Notes under the pieces: generated by a model
What the model saw: only the letters and a program-made list of their open reading frames with translations
What the model was told of the DNA's origin: nothing
Databases searched by the model: none
Assembly: GCA_049115575.1 (NCBI GenBank)
Contig: JAGDZU010000001.1
Coordinates: 930,001 to 994,000 of the forward strand
DNA from: JAHEKB01 sp049115575
Lineage (GTDB): Bacteria > Bacteroidota > Bacteroidia > NS11-12g > UBA9320
DNA length: 64,000 bases
Reading direction: 5' to 3'
In this document: piece after piece, positions 8,917 to 18,097 of the stretch
How the letters are laid out: each line of letters opens with the position of its first letter
How positions within the stretch are numbered: position 1 is the stretch's first letter
Position numbers and translations under genes: made by a program

Positions 8917-10679
8917 ATATACTAGATCAGTTAAAACGGGAAATCAGCGACTCGCTCAAGGAGTTATATCAAGCTGAAGATCAGTCATTAAAGTTTGAAA
9001 ACACCAACCCCAACTTTGAAGGGGACATCACTTTTGTGGTATTTCCTCTCTTGAGAATATCCAAAAAAGGACCAGAACAAACAGCACAAGAAATTGGAGA
9101 GTCTCTGATAGGCACATCTGCAATGATTGACTCTTTTAATGTGGTCAAAGGCTTCTTAAATTTGGTTTTCAAACAAGAAATCTGGCTTGATTATCTCAAG
9201 GAGCATGTAGAGAGCGGTGTGGTTATTCCTCGCTTAGCTAATAAAGGTGAAAAGGTAGCAGTGGAGTACTCCTCCCCTAACACCAACAAGCCACTACACT
9301 TAGGCCATATAAGAAATAATGTCTTGGGCTTTTCTATGAGTCAAATACTTGATGCCAATGGATTCGATGTTATAAAAACCAATATAGTAAACGACCGTGG
9401 AGTGCATATCTGTAAAAGTATGCTGGCATGGCAAAAATTTGCAAATGGTGAAACCCCAGAATCCAGCGGATTGAAAGGGGACCACTTTGTTGGCAAATAC
9501 TATGTGAAGTTTGATCAAGCATTTAAAGAAGAACAAGCGAAACTTATTGAAGGTGGAATGAGCGCCGAAGAAGCAGAGCAATCTTCTAATCTCATGCAAG
9601 AGGTAAGAAAAATGCTCAAGGACTGGGAAGAAGGTGAAAAAGAGGTAGTAGCACTCTGGAAGAAAATGAACGCTTGGGTGTATAGCGGTTTCGATATTAG
9701 TTATAAAACCTTGGGTGTAAGTTTTGACCATATTTACTATGAATCCGAGACTTACCTCAGAGGCAAGGAAAGTGTGCTTAAAGGCGTGGAAGATGGAATA
9801 TTCTATCAAAAAGAGGATGGTAGCATATGGGTGGATTTAACTGATGAAGGTTTAGATCAGAAGCTTTTACTAAGAAGTGATGGTACATCGGTCTATATGA
9901 CTCAAGATATAGGTACGGCAAGTATGCGTTTTGAAGATCACAAAATGGACAGATCTATTTATGTGGTTGGAAATGAGCAAGACTACCATTTTAAGGTACT
10001 TCAACTGGTTTGCAAGAAACTGGGATATTCATTCTGGGAGGGTATTTATCATTTGAGCTATGGCATGGTTGATCTTCCTTCGGGTAAAATGAAATCCCGA
10101 GAGGGAACCGTTGTAGATGCAGATGATCTAATGAGCCAGATGGTGAGCACTGCAAGAAAGCAAACAGAAGAGCTGGGTAAGACGGAGGGAATGGATGAAA
10201 AGGAGCTTGGAGAACTATACCATATGTTAGGTTTAGGCGCAATCAAATATTTCCTGTTAAAGGTAGATGCGAAAACTCGCATGCTATTCGACCCTCAAGA
10301 ATCAATAGATTTTCAAGGAAACACAGGACCGTTTATACAGTATACCCATACACGAATTTTATCTATACTAAGAGCAGCTGGTGATACATCTTTGGCTCTA
10401 ACTCCAGAGCTCAACTCAGATGAACGAAAGTTGATTCATTTACTGTATGATTACCCATCAGTAGTGAATGATGCTGCGCGAACCTATAACCCATCTCTTA
10501 TTGCCAACGCAGCATATGAGCTTGCTAAATATTACAATAAGTTTTATCATCAACACAGTATTTTAGGTGCTGACAATCAAGATGTTCGTTCATTCAGAAT
10601 ATTGCTGAGCAAACAAGTGGGTTTGGCTTTAAAACACGCTTTTGGACTTTTGGGAATAGATATGCCTGAAAGAATGTAA
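8898..10679 (+). CDS. argS: Arginyl-tRNA synthetase
   Basis: Class I synthetase charging tRNA-Arg. The N-terminal additional domain spans about 1-110. The HIGH-type motif is HLGH at 134-137 within SSPNTNKPLHLGHIRNN. A KMSKS-like MKSREG lies in the second half of the catalytic domain. The DALR anticodon-binding domain starts around residue 470 (YTHTRILSILRAAG). About 593 residues from the ATG at 8898, the normal length. That ATG lies inside the end of the previous gene. A longer TTG start at 8886 and a shorter TTG at 8913 are also in frame, so the first few codons are uncertain. It converges with the PKD-protein gene with only 5 bases between stops. Confidence 0.95.
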   Translation: MEEGVLNILDQLKREISDSLKELYQAEDQSLKFENTNPNFEGDITFVVFPLLRISKKGPEQTAQEIGESLIGTSAMIDSFNVVKGFLNLVFKQEIWLDYLKEHVESGVVIPRLANKGEKVAVEYSSPNTNKPLHLGHIRNNVLGFSMSQILDANGFDVIKTNIVNDRGVHICKSMLAWQKFANGETPESSGLKGDHFVGKYYVKFDQAFKEEQAKLIEGGMSAEEAEQSSNLMQEVRKMLKDWEEGEKEVVALWKKMNAWVYSGFDISYKTLGVSFDHIYYESETYLRGKESVLKGVEDGIFYQKEDGSIWVDLTDEGLDQKLLLRSDGTSVYMTQDIGTASMRFEDHKMDRSIYVVGNEQDYHFKVLQLVCKKLGYSFWEGIYHLSYGMVDLPSGKMKSREGTVVDADDLMSQMVSTARKQTEELGKTEGMDEKELGELYHMLGLGAIKYFLLKVDAKTRMLFDPQESIDFQGNTGPFIQYTHTRILSILRAAGDTSLALTPELNSDERKLIHLLYDYPSVVNDAARTYNPSLIANAAYELAKYYNKFYHQHSILGADNQDVRSFRILLSKQVGLALKHAFGLLGIDMPERM

Positions 10680-10684
10680 GAGCA

Positions 10685-13600
10685 TCATTCCCAAACTAGA
10701 GTTACGGTTCCGTGCTTCTCAAACTCCTCATCCGTACATTCAAATGAATATTTAAGTACGTAAAAGTATACCGAATTGGGCAGGTCAATTCCCTGATTCA
10801 TATACTGACCATTCCAGCTATAAGCGGGATCTCTGCTTTCAAAAACCATCTCTCCCCATCTGTTGAATATTTCAAGATGATAGAAATCCTGATTGTACAT
10901 ATCTACTATCAACTCATCGTTCAGTTGATCACCTCGAGGAGTTATGATGTTGTACATCTCTGCAAGCTCATAATAAGAGGACTTTAGGTCTTTGCATGCA
11001 GTATCTACGCAGCCATCGGTACTTGTTATTTCTAAACATATATTATAAGTTCCTGTGTCTGTACCATAGCTGTAAATCGGATGTTGATCTGAGCTGCTAT
11101 TTCCCAAATGATCAAAGTCCCAACTGTATTCATTGGCGTTAAAAGAGGAATCCCAGAATTGAAACTCATTACAGTTTCCCAATCTTTCAATGCTAAAATC
11201 TGCTTTTAAATCGGTGACTACAAAAGTCAAAGATGCGCTGTCATAACAGGCCCGTTTATATGGATTGTCTAATACATAAGTTGGTTTGAGTTCTATGGTA
11301 TGCCTACCTCCTTCTCCTATGCTTAAAGATACGGTATCATCCACTCCAAACAACTCTTGCCCATCTAGATACCAATGAAATGTATCATATATGGTATCGG
11401 ATAAACTCCATACGTCAAAAGGCTTATTAATACAGATAGGATCTTGCAAACTCAGATCTACTTCTGGATAAGGCAGAACTATCACTCTTTTAAGTATAGG
11501 ATTTGGAACTGTTGAATCAGGGTAGATAGCCCTACAGCTATAGTAATTATCTGTACTCGTATTATAAAAGCTATCCGCTCCTTCTAAATAGACATAGTAA
11601 ATGCCTGGATCGGGGTAAGTAAATTCAACAGTAGTGTCTTTATACGTACTCAAAGTAGTATTGGCCGAATCGCCAAAATGCCATACAAAATTGCTGGTTC
11701 TATAGCTATTGCTTTTAAACAAGACCTTATGAGGGACACATCCAATGGAATCTGTAATGATTTCAAAAGAGGGCCTTGGACCATCTAAGTAAATATCAAA
11801 ACTAACAGTGTCTGTGCAACCGGACTCTGTTTCCACTACATGAGTAATCTTGTGAAAGCCATTCTTATTATAGTAGTGATAAGGGTCTCTTAGGAAAGAT
11901 TCTATTGAACCATCTCCGAACCACCATTTATACTCCACAACCGTATCGGCCAATTCTGGAAAATCGTGATAGGAAGAATCAAAGAATTGAGTTATTTGGT
12001 CGCATAAGAATTCTCTGACTCCCTTTTTGAAGTCGGCATTTATTCCACCTACGTAAATGAAATGCGAAGCCGTATCTGTGCATCCGTCGGCGTCTACACT
12101 GGCCATCTCAATCTTATATTTTCCCTTGTTTGCATAATGATAGATTGGCATTGCTCCTGTGTCGCTATAACCTTTACCATCTCCAAAATTCCAAAATATC
12201 TGTTCTGCATTTCCTAAATGTCTCCAATAATCCTCTGGATCTGCCCAATAACGTATACTATCTGTAAATAGGACTTCATCTCCAACACAGAGTATAGAAT
12301 CAAAATAGAAATCATTGAAATAGCCCAACTCCTCGTTGTGCCCAAAAGCATTATAACATCCAAAACTGTCTGTAACTATTACTGCTATTCCCTTAGATCC
12401 TTCTTCATAATAAGTATGATAGAATTTCTGTATTGACCCTCCATTTAAGACAAAGTTTTCTTTTTCATCGGACCAATCAATGTCTATATACTTTAATGTG
12501 AGAGAATCCTTGCCGGTGTATTTCAATTCAATTTCTGCTGGCAAACAGTGTTCTCGTTTTACGTCGAACTCCGCTTCCGGTTCTTGGTGTAGCTGAAACC
12601 ATTTTGGCCGCTTAATGGTATCGAAACACATTTTTCTCAAGTCTATATAGTAGTCTGTCGGATCCGCAGATCTATAGACCACAGTATCTCCAGCTCTCAC
12701 GGCAAACTCCACGCTAATCCAGCCATCTTCAGAGCAGGTACTGTCGTAATTCACAGTGGCTGCAAACTTCTTCCAAACTTCACAGGAATCATATTTAGCA
12801 CTTATGTCTGCTAAACAAAGTTTATGTCTAAACCTCACTGAATAATCAGGTTTACCACCAACACATGGCTTCTCCAATTTATAGGAGAAATCTGCATAGG
12901 TAGGAGATTGTATAGACACCATACGCTCTGTGGTATCCACACAGCCACTAAACTTATCTATAACATAAAGTTTGGGGTAATAGCATCCTGTGTCTGTGTA
13001 CCAGTGTTTAGAATGAAAGAGGCTATCAAAATTGCAATTATTGTGTGTTCCTGTGCATGAGTCCGCATTCTCATCGTCAAAATCCCAAGTATATTCAGCA
13101 ATAGCTGAAGGATGCTCCTTGCTTTTATTGTAGAAGTAAACTGTGTCTTCTAATGCGCATTGGTTTCTGTTTAAAGGGTCAAAATCAGCTTTAACACCTA
13201 AAGCCCTTATTAAAATATCTTCAGACTCATCTTCGCAATCCGCTCTTTTTACCCTCAATCTTATGTAAAAATCGCCCGGATAAGGAACCTGAACAGAAGA
13301 AACAATATTGTAAGAGAAGACCTTGATAGGTGTGTGATTGCTATCTCTCAATTCCCAGATGTAAATTGCTCCGGGTATTTTCTTTGCACTTGCTGAAAAT
13401 GGTCCTGGGAAGCACATTACCGAATCGTTTAAGTTAACTTCTGCAGCTACCTTCACAAAGTTCAGCTTCACTTGTTGTGTATAGGTTGTAACGCAGCCAT
13501 TTTTAAGGGTAACGGTTAAACTCACCGTATAAGTCCCCGGATTATTATAGGTATGACATTGTGATAGCCAACTAGCCGAGCTTGTAGTTCCATCGCCAAA

Positions 13601-14293
13601 ATCCCACTCAAAGTGATCTATATCTGAAGGTTGAACCATAGAATCATTATTGGCGCAAATCCTCTGGCTAGTACAACCAGCTGAATAACTCACCGTTGTA
13701 AAACTGGGTAAATAGTCTTTTAGGATAACTATCTCATCTTGCCAGATGTCTTCACATCCTTTGTCGTTTTCAACCTCAACAGTAAGCGGATAAGTGCCTT
13801 CATTGGGGTAAGAAGTATAACAAATGTCATCTCCCACGCTAGGGCTAAAACTTTGGTCTGAACCTCCATCTCCCCAAAGTATGATGCGTTTTGAATAACC
13901 GTTAGTGGTTTGCCCCATATCGCTTTGGTCTTCTAGACACAACTCATGAGTACTCAAACATTGATGTCTGTCATTTAATGCAAAATCAGCCGTAGGAAGA
14001 TCGTGAACCATTACTTTTTTCTGGCTGAAACAACTCGTACCGTCTGAATATGTGATGGTGAGTTTTACTTGTTTAGACCCTATAGTTGAATAGGCATGCA
14101 AAACGCTGTTCTGTGTTGAACTGGAACCATCTCCAAATTCCCATTTAACCGATAGAATAGTTCCTGATGTAGAAGGACTGAAATTAATTAACTCATTTAG
14201 ACATACTATACTATCTGAGTTGATGCCACATGATTGCCCATACAGCAGAGAGCTGATTAGAACAAGGATAAAGACAAGGGGTTTACGCAGCAC
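10685..14293 (-). CDS. Secreted PKD-repeat protein with T9SS type B sorting domain
   Basis: 1202 residues. An N-terminal Sec signal peptide (about 1-19, ending LLYGQS) is followed by roughly eight PKD-type Ig-like domains, recognisable by repeated W-x-FGDG or WDFGDG strands and GxYxVxLxV strands. The C-terminal 90 residues form a gliding-motility-associated (CHU_C, type B) sorting domain: ITPRGDQLNDELIV, then LEIFNRWGEMVFES and a VYFYVLKY strand. Such proteins cross the outer membrane by T9SS and are usually surface-attached; adhesion is the usual inference. Many paired cysteines (GC at PKD ends) suggest disulfides. There is no enzymatic domain. It lies downstream of eno on the same strand after about 100 bases in which no clear -7 element is visible. 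Confidence 0.9.
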   Translation of the reverse strand: MLRKPLVFILVLISSLLYGQSCGINSDSIVCLNELINFSPSTSGTILSVKWEFGDGSSSTQNSVLHAYSTIGSKQVKLTITYSDGTSCFSQKKVMVHDLPTADFALNDRHQCLSTHELCLEDQSDMGQTTNGYSKRIILWGDGGSDQSFSPSVGDDICYTSYPNEGTYPLTVEVENDKGCEDIWQDEIVILKDYLPSFTTVSYSAGCTSQRICANNDSMVQPSDIDHFEWDFGDGTTSSASWLSQCHTYNNPGTYTVSLTVTLKNGCVTTYTQQVKLNFVKVAAEVNLNDSVMCFPGPFSASAKKIPGAIYIWELRDSNHTPIKVFSYNIVSSVQVPYPGDFYIRLRVKRADCEDESEDILIRALGVKADFDPLNRNQCALEDTVYFYNKSKEHPSAIAEYTWDFDDENADSCTGTHNNCNFDSLFHSKHWYTDTGCYYPKLYVIDKFSGCVDTTERMVSIQSPTYADFSYKLEKPCVGGKPDYSVRFRHKLCLADISAKYDSCEVWKKFAATVNYDSTCSEDGWISVEFAVRAGDTVVYRSADPTDYYIDLRKMCFDTIKRPKWFQLHQEPEAEFDVKREHCLPAEIELKYTGKDSLTLKYIDIDWSDEKENFVLNGGSIQKFYHTYYEEGSKGIAVIVTDSFGCYNAFGHNEELGYFNDFYFDSILCVGDEVLFTDSIRYWADPEDYWRHLGNAEQIFWNFGDGKGYSDTGAMPIYHYANKGKYKIEMASVDADGCTDTASHFIYVGGINADFKKGVREFLCDQITQFFDSSYHDFPELADTVVEYKWWFGDGSIESFLRDPYHYYNKNGFHKITHVVETESGCTDTVSFDIYLDGPRPSFEIITDSIGCVPHKVLFKSNSYRTSNFVWHFGDSANTTLSTYKDTTVEFTYPDPGIYYVYLEGADSFYNTSTDNYYSCRAIYPDSTVPNPILKRVIVLPYPEVDLSLQDPICINKPFDVWSLSDTIYDTFHWYLDGQELFGVDDTVSLSIGEGGRHTIELKPTYVLDNPYKRACYDSASLTFVVTDLKADFSIERLGNCNEFQFWDSSFNANEYSWDFDHLGNSSSDQHPIYSYGTDTGTYNICLEITSTDGCVDTACKDLKSSYYELAEMYNIITPRGDQLNDELIVDMYNQDFYHLEIFNRWGEMVFESRDPAYSWNGQYMNQGIDLPNSVYFYVLKYSFECTDEEFEKHGTVTLVWE

Positions 14294-14397
14294 TTTATAA
14301 TTAGACCCAATTTACGCATAATAGTTGCCTATCAAGTCCATATAAAGTCAAAAAGATTTCCAGATGTGAATTAGAACTGTCCGTTTACAAAAGGGGA

Positions 14398-15687
14398 TTA
14401 TTTCAGAAATTTGAAATCTCTTCCCAGATATTTAGCCGTTTCACCTAGCTCTTCTTCTATTCTTAGAAGCTGGTTGTATTTGGCCATGCGATCAGAACGC
14501 GAAGCTGAACCTGTTTTAATCAATCCCGAGTTCATAGCTACCGCTAAATCTGCAATAGTAGCATCTTCAGTTTCACCACTTCTATGACTGATGATATTAG
14601 TATAGCTATTCTCTGTGGCCAGGTTTATAGAATCTATAGTCTCGGTTAAAGTTCCGATCTGATTCACCTTTACCAATATGGAATTTGCAACACCTTCCTC
14701 AATACCTCTGGATAAGCGTTTCACATTAGTTACAAATAAATCATCTCCAACCAATTGAACTTTGTCTCCAATTAAGTTGGTTAATTCTTTCCATCCGTCC
14801 CAATCATCCTCATCTAAACCGTCTTCTATTGATAGTATAGGGTATTTGTCTGTCCACTCTTTCCAGTAATGAGCCATTTCTGTAGAGCTCAAACGCTTGC
14901 CATCAGATTTGTGAAAATGATAAGTGGAAGTTTCTTTATCGTAGAATTCAGAAGAGGCAGCATCCATGGCTATATAAATGTCTTCACCAGCTTTATATCC
15001 CGCTTTTTCAATAGCCTCTATTACAGTTTCTATGGCTTCTTCATTGGATTTAATGTTTGGTGCAAATCCACCTTCATCTCCAACATTAGTACTGTACCCT
15101 TTAGATTTTAGGACCGATTTTAAATGATGAAAAGTCTCCACTCCCATTCTCAAGGCCTCAGAAAAACTCTTAGCACCTACTGGCATTATCATGAATTCTT
15201 GAAAATCAATGGAGTTGTCTGCATGGCTTCCTCCATTGAGTATATTCATCATGGGTATAGGTAAAGTACAAGCATTCACTCCTCCTAAATATCTATACAA
15301 GGGTTGACCACTTTCTTCAGCGGCTGCCTGCGCAACTGCTAGGCTCACAGCTAACATGGCATTAGCTCCTAAGTTGGATTTGTTCTCTGTACCATCCAAT
15401 TCTATCATTTTGTGATCAATGGCAACCTGTTCAAAAACATCCTCACCAAAGAGCGCATCGGCTATGGTGGTATTTACATTGCTCACCGCTTTTTGAACGC
15501 TTTTGCCCAAATAAACTGTGCTATCTTCATCTCTCAATTCCACTGCCTCATGAATACCGGTAGAAGCCCCTGATGGAACTGCAGCTCTTCCAAATGCTCC
15601 TAGTTCTGTGTAGACATCTACTTCAACAGTAGGGTTACCTCTGGAATCTAGAATTTGTCTGGCGTGTATATGTACTATTTCACTCAT
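14398..15687 (-). CDS. eno: Enolase
   Basis: Interconverts 2-phosphoglycerate and phosphoenolpyruvate in glycolysis, in the cytosol. 429 residues, full length. The N-terminal domain starts ARQILDSRGNPTVEVDV. The TIM-barrel contains the SHADNSIDFQEFM motif, the metal-ligand aspartate and glutamates (AMDAASSEF, SIEDGLDEDDW) and the active-site signature ILVKVNQIGT followed by SHRSGETED. The start codon lies 5 bases after the carA stop, so the two genes are one operon; carA-eno adjacency is, from memory, common in flavobacteria, where it follows the rpoA-rplQ ribosomal operon (absent here). No separate promoter fits in the gap. Confidence 0.97.
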   Translation of the reverse strand: MSEIVHIHARQILDSRGNPTVEVDVYTELGAFGRAAVPSGASTGIHEAVELRDEDSTVYLGKSVQKAVSNVNTTIADALFGEDVFEQVAIDHKMIELDGTENKSNLGANAMLAVSLAVAQAAAEESGQPLYRYLGGVNACTLPIPMMNILNGGSHADNSIDFQEFMIMPVGAKSFSEALRMGVETFHHLKSVLKSKGYSTNVGDEGGFAPNIKSNEEAIETVIEAIEKAGYKAGEDIYIAMDAASSEFYDKETSTYHFHKSDGKRLSSTEMAHYWKEWTDKYPILSIEDGLDEDDWDGWKELTNLIGDKVQLVGDDLFVTNVKRLSRGIEEGVANSILVKVNQIGTLTETIDSINLATENSYTNIISHRSGETEDATIADLAVAMNSGLIKTGSASRSDRMAKYNQLLRIEEELGETAKYLGRDFKFLK

Positions 15688-15692
15688 GTATT

Positions 15693-16784
15693 TTATAATT
15701 TGGCAACAAAATCATCGAAGAGATATCTGCTGTCGTGTGGTCCAGGTGAAGCTTCAGGGTGGTATTGAACTGCAAAAGCTTCTTTTCCCTTAACTCTTAT
15801 ACCTTCAACGGTATCATCGTTGAGATTAATATGTGTTACTTCAACTTGCTCGTTCACACTTTCTGGATCTATAGCAAATCCGTGGTTTTGAGATGTTATC
15901 TCGCTTCTTCCAGTAACTAAGTTCTTAACAGGGTGATTTTGCCCTCTGTGACCATGGTGCATTTTAAAGGTGCGCATGCCCATTGCTTGAGCCAAAATTT
16001 GACTGCCAAGGCAAATTCCAAATAAGGTGTCTCCCTTTTCAACTATAGTTTTTACTACTTCTGTAGCTTCTGGCATAGCAGAAGGATCACCAGGGCCATT
16101 GGAAATCATAAAGCCATCTGGGTTCCATGCTTTCATTTCTTCGTAGCTAGTGTCTCCTGGAAACACTCTAACTAAGCATCCTCTGCTGGTTAAGCATCTC
16201 ACTATATTGTCTTTGGTACCCAAGTCTAGCAAGGCTACTTTCTTTCCCTCTTCAGCCTCTACAACGTCGTAGGACTTGTCACTCCAGACCTTAGATGAAA
16301 GTTCTAAGCCCTCCATAGAAGGTACTTCTTTCACCATCTCTTTCAGTTTTTCAACATCCTGGATTTCAGAACTGATAATGCAGTTCATTGCTCCCTGGCT
16401 TCTAATATGCCTCACAATTTGTCTGGTATCTACATCGCTAATCCCAACCAAATTGTTTTCAATGAAATAGTCATTAAGACTGCTGTTGGCCATATCTCGA
16501 GAGTAATGGCTAGAAAACTTCTTACATACCAATCCATTTATTTTAATGGATGAAGATTCGGTGTCGAAATCTGCGGCCCCATAATTACCAATATGATCAG
16601 ATGTCATCACCAGAATTTGTCCGTAATAAGAAGGATCTGTGAACACCTCTTGGTATCCAGTCATTCCTGTATTAAAACAAATTTCTCCTGTGGTAGTGCC
16701 GATTTTTCCAATGGCGTTTCCGATAAATACGGTGCCATCTTGTAAGACTAAGTAGGCTTTTTGTGTACTGAGAACTGCAACCAT
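15693..16784 (-). CDS. carA: Carbamoyl-phosphate synthase small (glutaminase) subunit
   Basis: Hydrolyses glutamine and passes ammonia to CarB for carbamoyl phosphate, feeding pyrimidine and arginine synthesis. 363 residues: the N-terminal CPSase small-chain domain (about 8-135) and a class I glutamine amidotransferase domain (about 180-360). The nucleophile is C258 in GICLGSQ and the His-Glu pair lies in YHPEASPGPHDS. The residue three after the cysteine is Ser where most CarA have His (GICLGHQ), a substitution outside the triad. carB is not adjacent. First gene of the carA-eno unit. A TAGTTTTG -7 element lies directly upstream on the minus strand. Confidence 0.95.
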   Translation of the reverse strand: MVAVLSTQKAYLVLQDGTVFIGNAIGKIGTTTGEICFNTGMTGYQEVFTDPSYYGQILVMTSDHIGNYGAADFDTESSSIKINGLVCKKFSSHYSRDMANSSLNDYFIENNLVGISDVDTRQIVRHIRSQGAMNCIISSEIQDVEKLKEMVKEVPSMEGLELSSKVWSDKSYDVVEAEEGKKVALLDLGTKDNIVRCLTSRGCLVRVFPGDTSYEEMKAWNPDGFMISNGPGDPSAMPEATEVVKTIVEKGDTLFGICLGSQILAQAMGMRTFKMHHGHRGQNHPVKNLVTGRSEITSQNHGFAIDPESVNEQVEVTHINLNDDTVEGIRVKGKEAFAVQYHPEASPGPHDSRYLFDDFVAKL

Positions 16785-16798
16785 AGTTTAGAGTTTGG

Positions 16799-16806
16799 CA
16801 AAACTA
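16799..16806 (-). promoter_or_regulatory. -7 promoter element of carA-eno
   Basis: On the minus strand TAGTTTTG fits TAnnTTTG and ends 15 bases before the carA ATG. No TTG is seen at the usual spacing upstream, so only the -7 half is supported. Confidence 0.5.
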
Positions 16807-16934
16807 AAACGCCACGTATAATAATCTGCTATGAATGCCAAGAATTATTCAGGAGTTATTAACGAAATTTCAAAAGGGGAAGGATAAAATGTTAAGTCTC
16901 CGTTCATGGAATTTTTATAGCTTTTTATCTATTC

Positions 16935-16997
16935 ATGTAAAGTTTTCTTTACATTTTGTCAAGTGTTCTTATCTTTGCGTCAACAAAAGTTTACTTT
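16935..16997 (+). promoter_or_regulatory. Promoter and twin inverted-repeat operators of the membrane protein/XRE operon
   Basis: Two copies of AAAG-N4-CTTT occur 47 bases apart: AAAG-TTTT-CTTT at 16939-16950, itself the core of an 8-bp-arm palindrome ATGTAAAG-TTTT-CTTTACAT (16935-16954), and AAAG-TTTA-CTTT at 16986-16997. Between them is a perfect -7 element, TATCTTTG (16970-16977). The first gene starts at 17003. The symmetric placement around the promoter suggests autoregulation by the XRE protein encoded two genes on. The longer in-frame start at 16835 would place this whole control region inside a coding sequence and is rejected. Confidence 0.6.
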
Positions 16998-17002
16998 CAC
17001 TA

Positions 17003-17452
17003 ATGACAAACGAAGAAAAAAGACCACTCGCCATGCTTGGCACAACCATTATTGTATTCGCAGCTTATACTTATATCGCTTACTTAAGATTTGAGGGCAA
17101 TGAGCTATATACTATGGACAACCCCAAATTTTTTGCCACAGCTATTTTACTGTTCTTACCTATTAGTGTGTTTGCTAGAATTATTATTTACATACTTTAT
17201 AGCATTGTAAATACCATGCTCACTGGAGAAGATGAACCTTCTATGAATAAAGATGAATTTGGCAAATTGATAGATTTAAAATCTTCCACCAATTTCTATA
17301 GAATTTTTATCGCGGGATTCCTGTTAGCTATGTTGACGCAAGTGGTAGGTTGGAGTATAGGGAGTATGTTTATAGTGTTTTATATAAGCATGTTCGTAGG
17401 AGCTGTAATTTCAGAATTTTCTGAGTACTATTATTTAAGAAAAGGTGTCTAA
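17003..17452 (+). CDS. Small four-helix membrane protein, function unknown
   Basis: 149 residues from the ATG at 17003, chosen because it lies just after a TATCTTTG promoter. Four hydrophobic segments are visible (roughly 8-30, 40-70, 95-115, 120-140) with a short polar loop (GEDEPSMNKDEFGKL) between the second and third. No catalytic motif is recognisable. It is followed after a 1-base gap by an XRE regulator and then by a small HMA-like protein. Pairs of a small membrane protein with a YozG-like XRE regulator are widespread in Bacteroidota and Firmicutes; in that pattern the regulator controls the pair. The role of the membrane protein is unknown to me. Confidence 0.75.
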   Translation: MTNEEKRPLAMLGTTIIVFAAYTYIAYLRFEGNELYTMDNPKFFATAILLFLPISVFARIIIYILYSIVNTMLTGEDEPSMNKDEFGKLIDLKSSTNFYRIFIAGFLLAMLTQVVGWSIGSMFIVFYISMFVGAVISEFSEYYYLRKGV

Positions 17453-17453
17453 T

Positions 17454-17675
17454 ATGGCTAAATCTAATTTGAACAACCACATTAGAAGCCTGAGGTTTCA
17501 CAAAAGCGAAATGACTCAACAACAATTGGCAGATCTTATTGGCGTTAGCAGGCAAACTATAGTAGCCATAGAGAAAGGCAACTACTCCCCTTCTCTTGAA
17601 TTGGCTTTCAAAATCGCTAGAGCATTTGACAAAAAGCTTGAAGAGGTATTTGAATATCAAGACGTAAAGAAATGA
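17454..17675 (+). CDS. XRE-family transcriptional regulator (YozG-like)
   Basis: 73 residues, almost entirely one Cro/CI helix-turn-helix: MTQQQLADLIGVSRQTIVAI supplies the helix pair, followed by EKGNYSPSLELAFKIARAF and a short LEEVFEY end typical of the YozG group. It starts at the ATG one base after the preceding stop; a GTG three codons earlier overlaps the upstream gene. Its stop overlaps the next start (ATGA). The protein most likely dimerises and binds the AAAG-N4-CTTT repeats found at the operon promoter; that is inference from position and symmetry. Confidence 0.9.
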   Translation: MAKSNLNNHIRSLRFHKSEMTQQQLADLIGVSRQTIVAIEKGNYSPSLELAFKIARAFDKKLEEVFEYQDVKK

Positions 17676-17911
17676 ACTCAGACATAGCCACAGAGCTTGA
17701 ATCTTTAATTATTCTCAAAACCAATATCCAGAGTTCTTATGAATTGGGTTTAGTAAGCTTTTGCCTACAAAACCATCCTCAGGTTGAAACTTGGAATGTT
17801 GATGAAGAAGATGTAGACAAGGTAATCAGGATTCAGCTGAAACAGCCCGCTTTTGAGCAAGACTACGTGCAATTGTTGTGCTCTTTAGGCTTGAATGCAG
17901 AGCCCTTCTAA
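17672..17911 (+). CDS. Small HMA-fold-like protein without the CxxC metal motif
   Basis: 79 residues. The order of predicted strands and helices (ILKTNIQ strand, helix with LVSFCLQNHP, VETWNVDEED strand-turn, KVIRIQL strand, helix, C-terminal GLNAEPF) resembles the ferredoxin-like heavy-metal-associated fold found as small orphan proteins in Bacteroidota. The metal-binding CxxC of true HMA domains is absent, so metal transport is not supported. It overlaps the XRE gene by 4 bases and is the last gene of the operon. Fold assignment is by pattern only. Confidence 0.55.
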   Translation: MNSDIATELESLIILKTNIQSSYELGLVSFCLQNHPQVETWNVDEEDVDKVIRIQLKQPAFEQDYVQLLCSLGLNAEPF

Positions 17912-18005
17912 AGCCTCAAGCATAGGCGCCACAAAATCTCGTTTGCTTGGCACGCTTTCCCCTATACCCCAAGGGGAAATTAACCATGCTAGCTGAATTT
18001 AGCGA

Positions 18006-18057
18006 ATTCATATTATGCTTATTGTTGAACGTGCATTTATTGTTCAGCAATATGAAT
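18006..18057. repeat. Nested inverted repeats upstream of the sulfatase gene
   Basis: Outer arms ATTCATATT (18006-18014) and AATATGAAT (18049-18057) are perfect inverted copies. Inner arms TTGTTGAAC (18022-18030) and GTTCAGCAA (18042-18050) pair with one G-T wobble around an 11-base loop. The two possible structures overlap at the right side and exclude each other. It lies in a 186-base spacer, about 40 bases before the next start, where an operator or leader structure would sit. Confidence 0.45.
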
Positions 18058-18097
18058 CTTATATTCGAATGCGAAAGGCCAAGCTAAAATCAAACAT

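Noticed and set aside
9300..9809. 169-residue frame on the minus strand inside argS
   Set aside because: Shadow of argS; residues show no domain pattern and codon positions follow the plus-strand gene.
16835..17002. N-terminal 56-residue extension of the membrane-protein gene
   Set aside because: It would put the promoter and both inverted repeats inside the coding region and its residues look non-coding.
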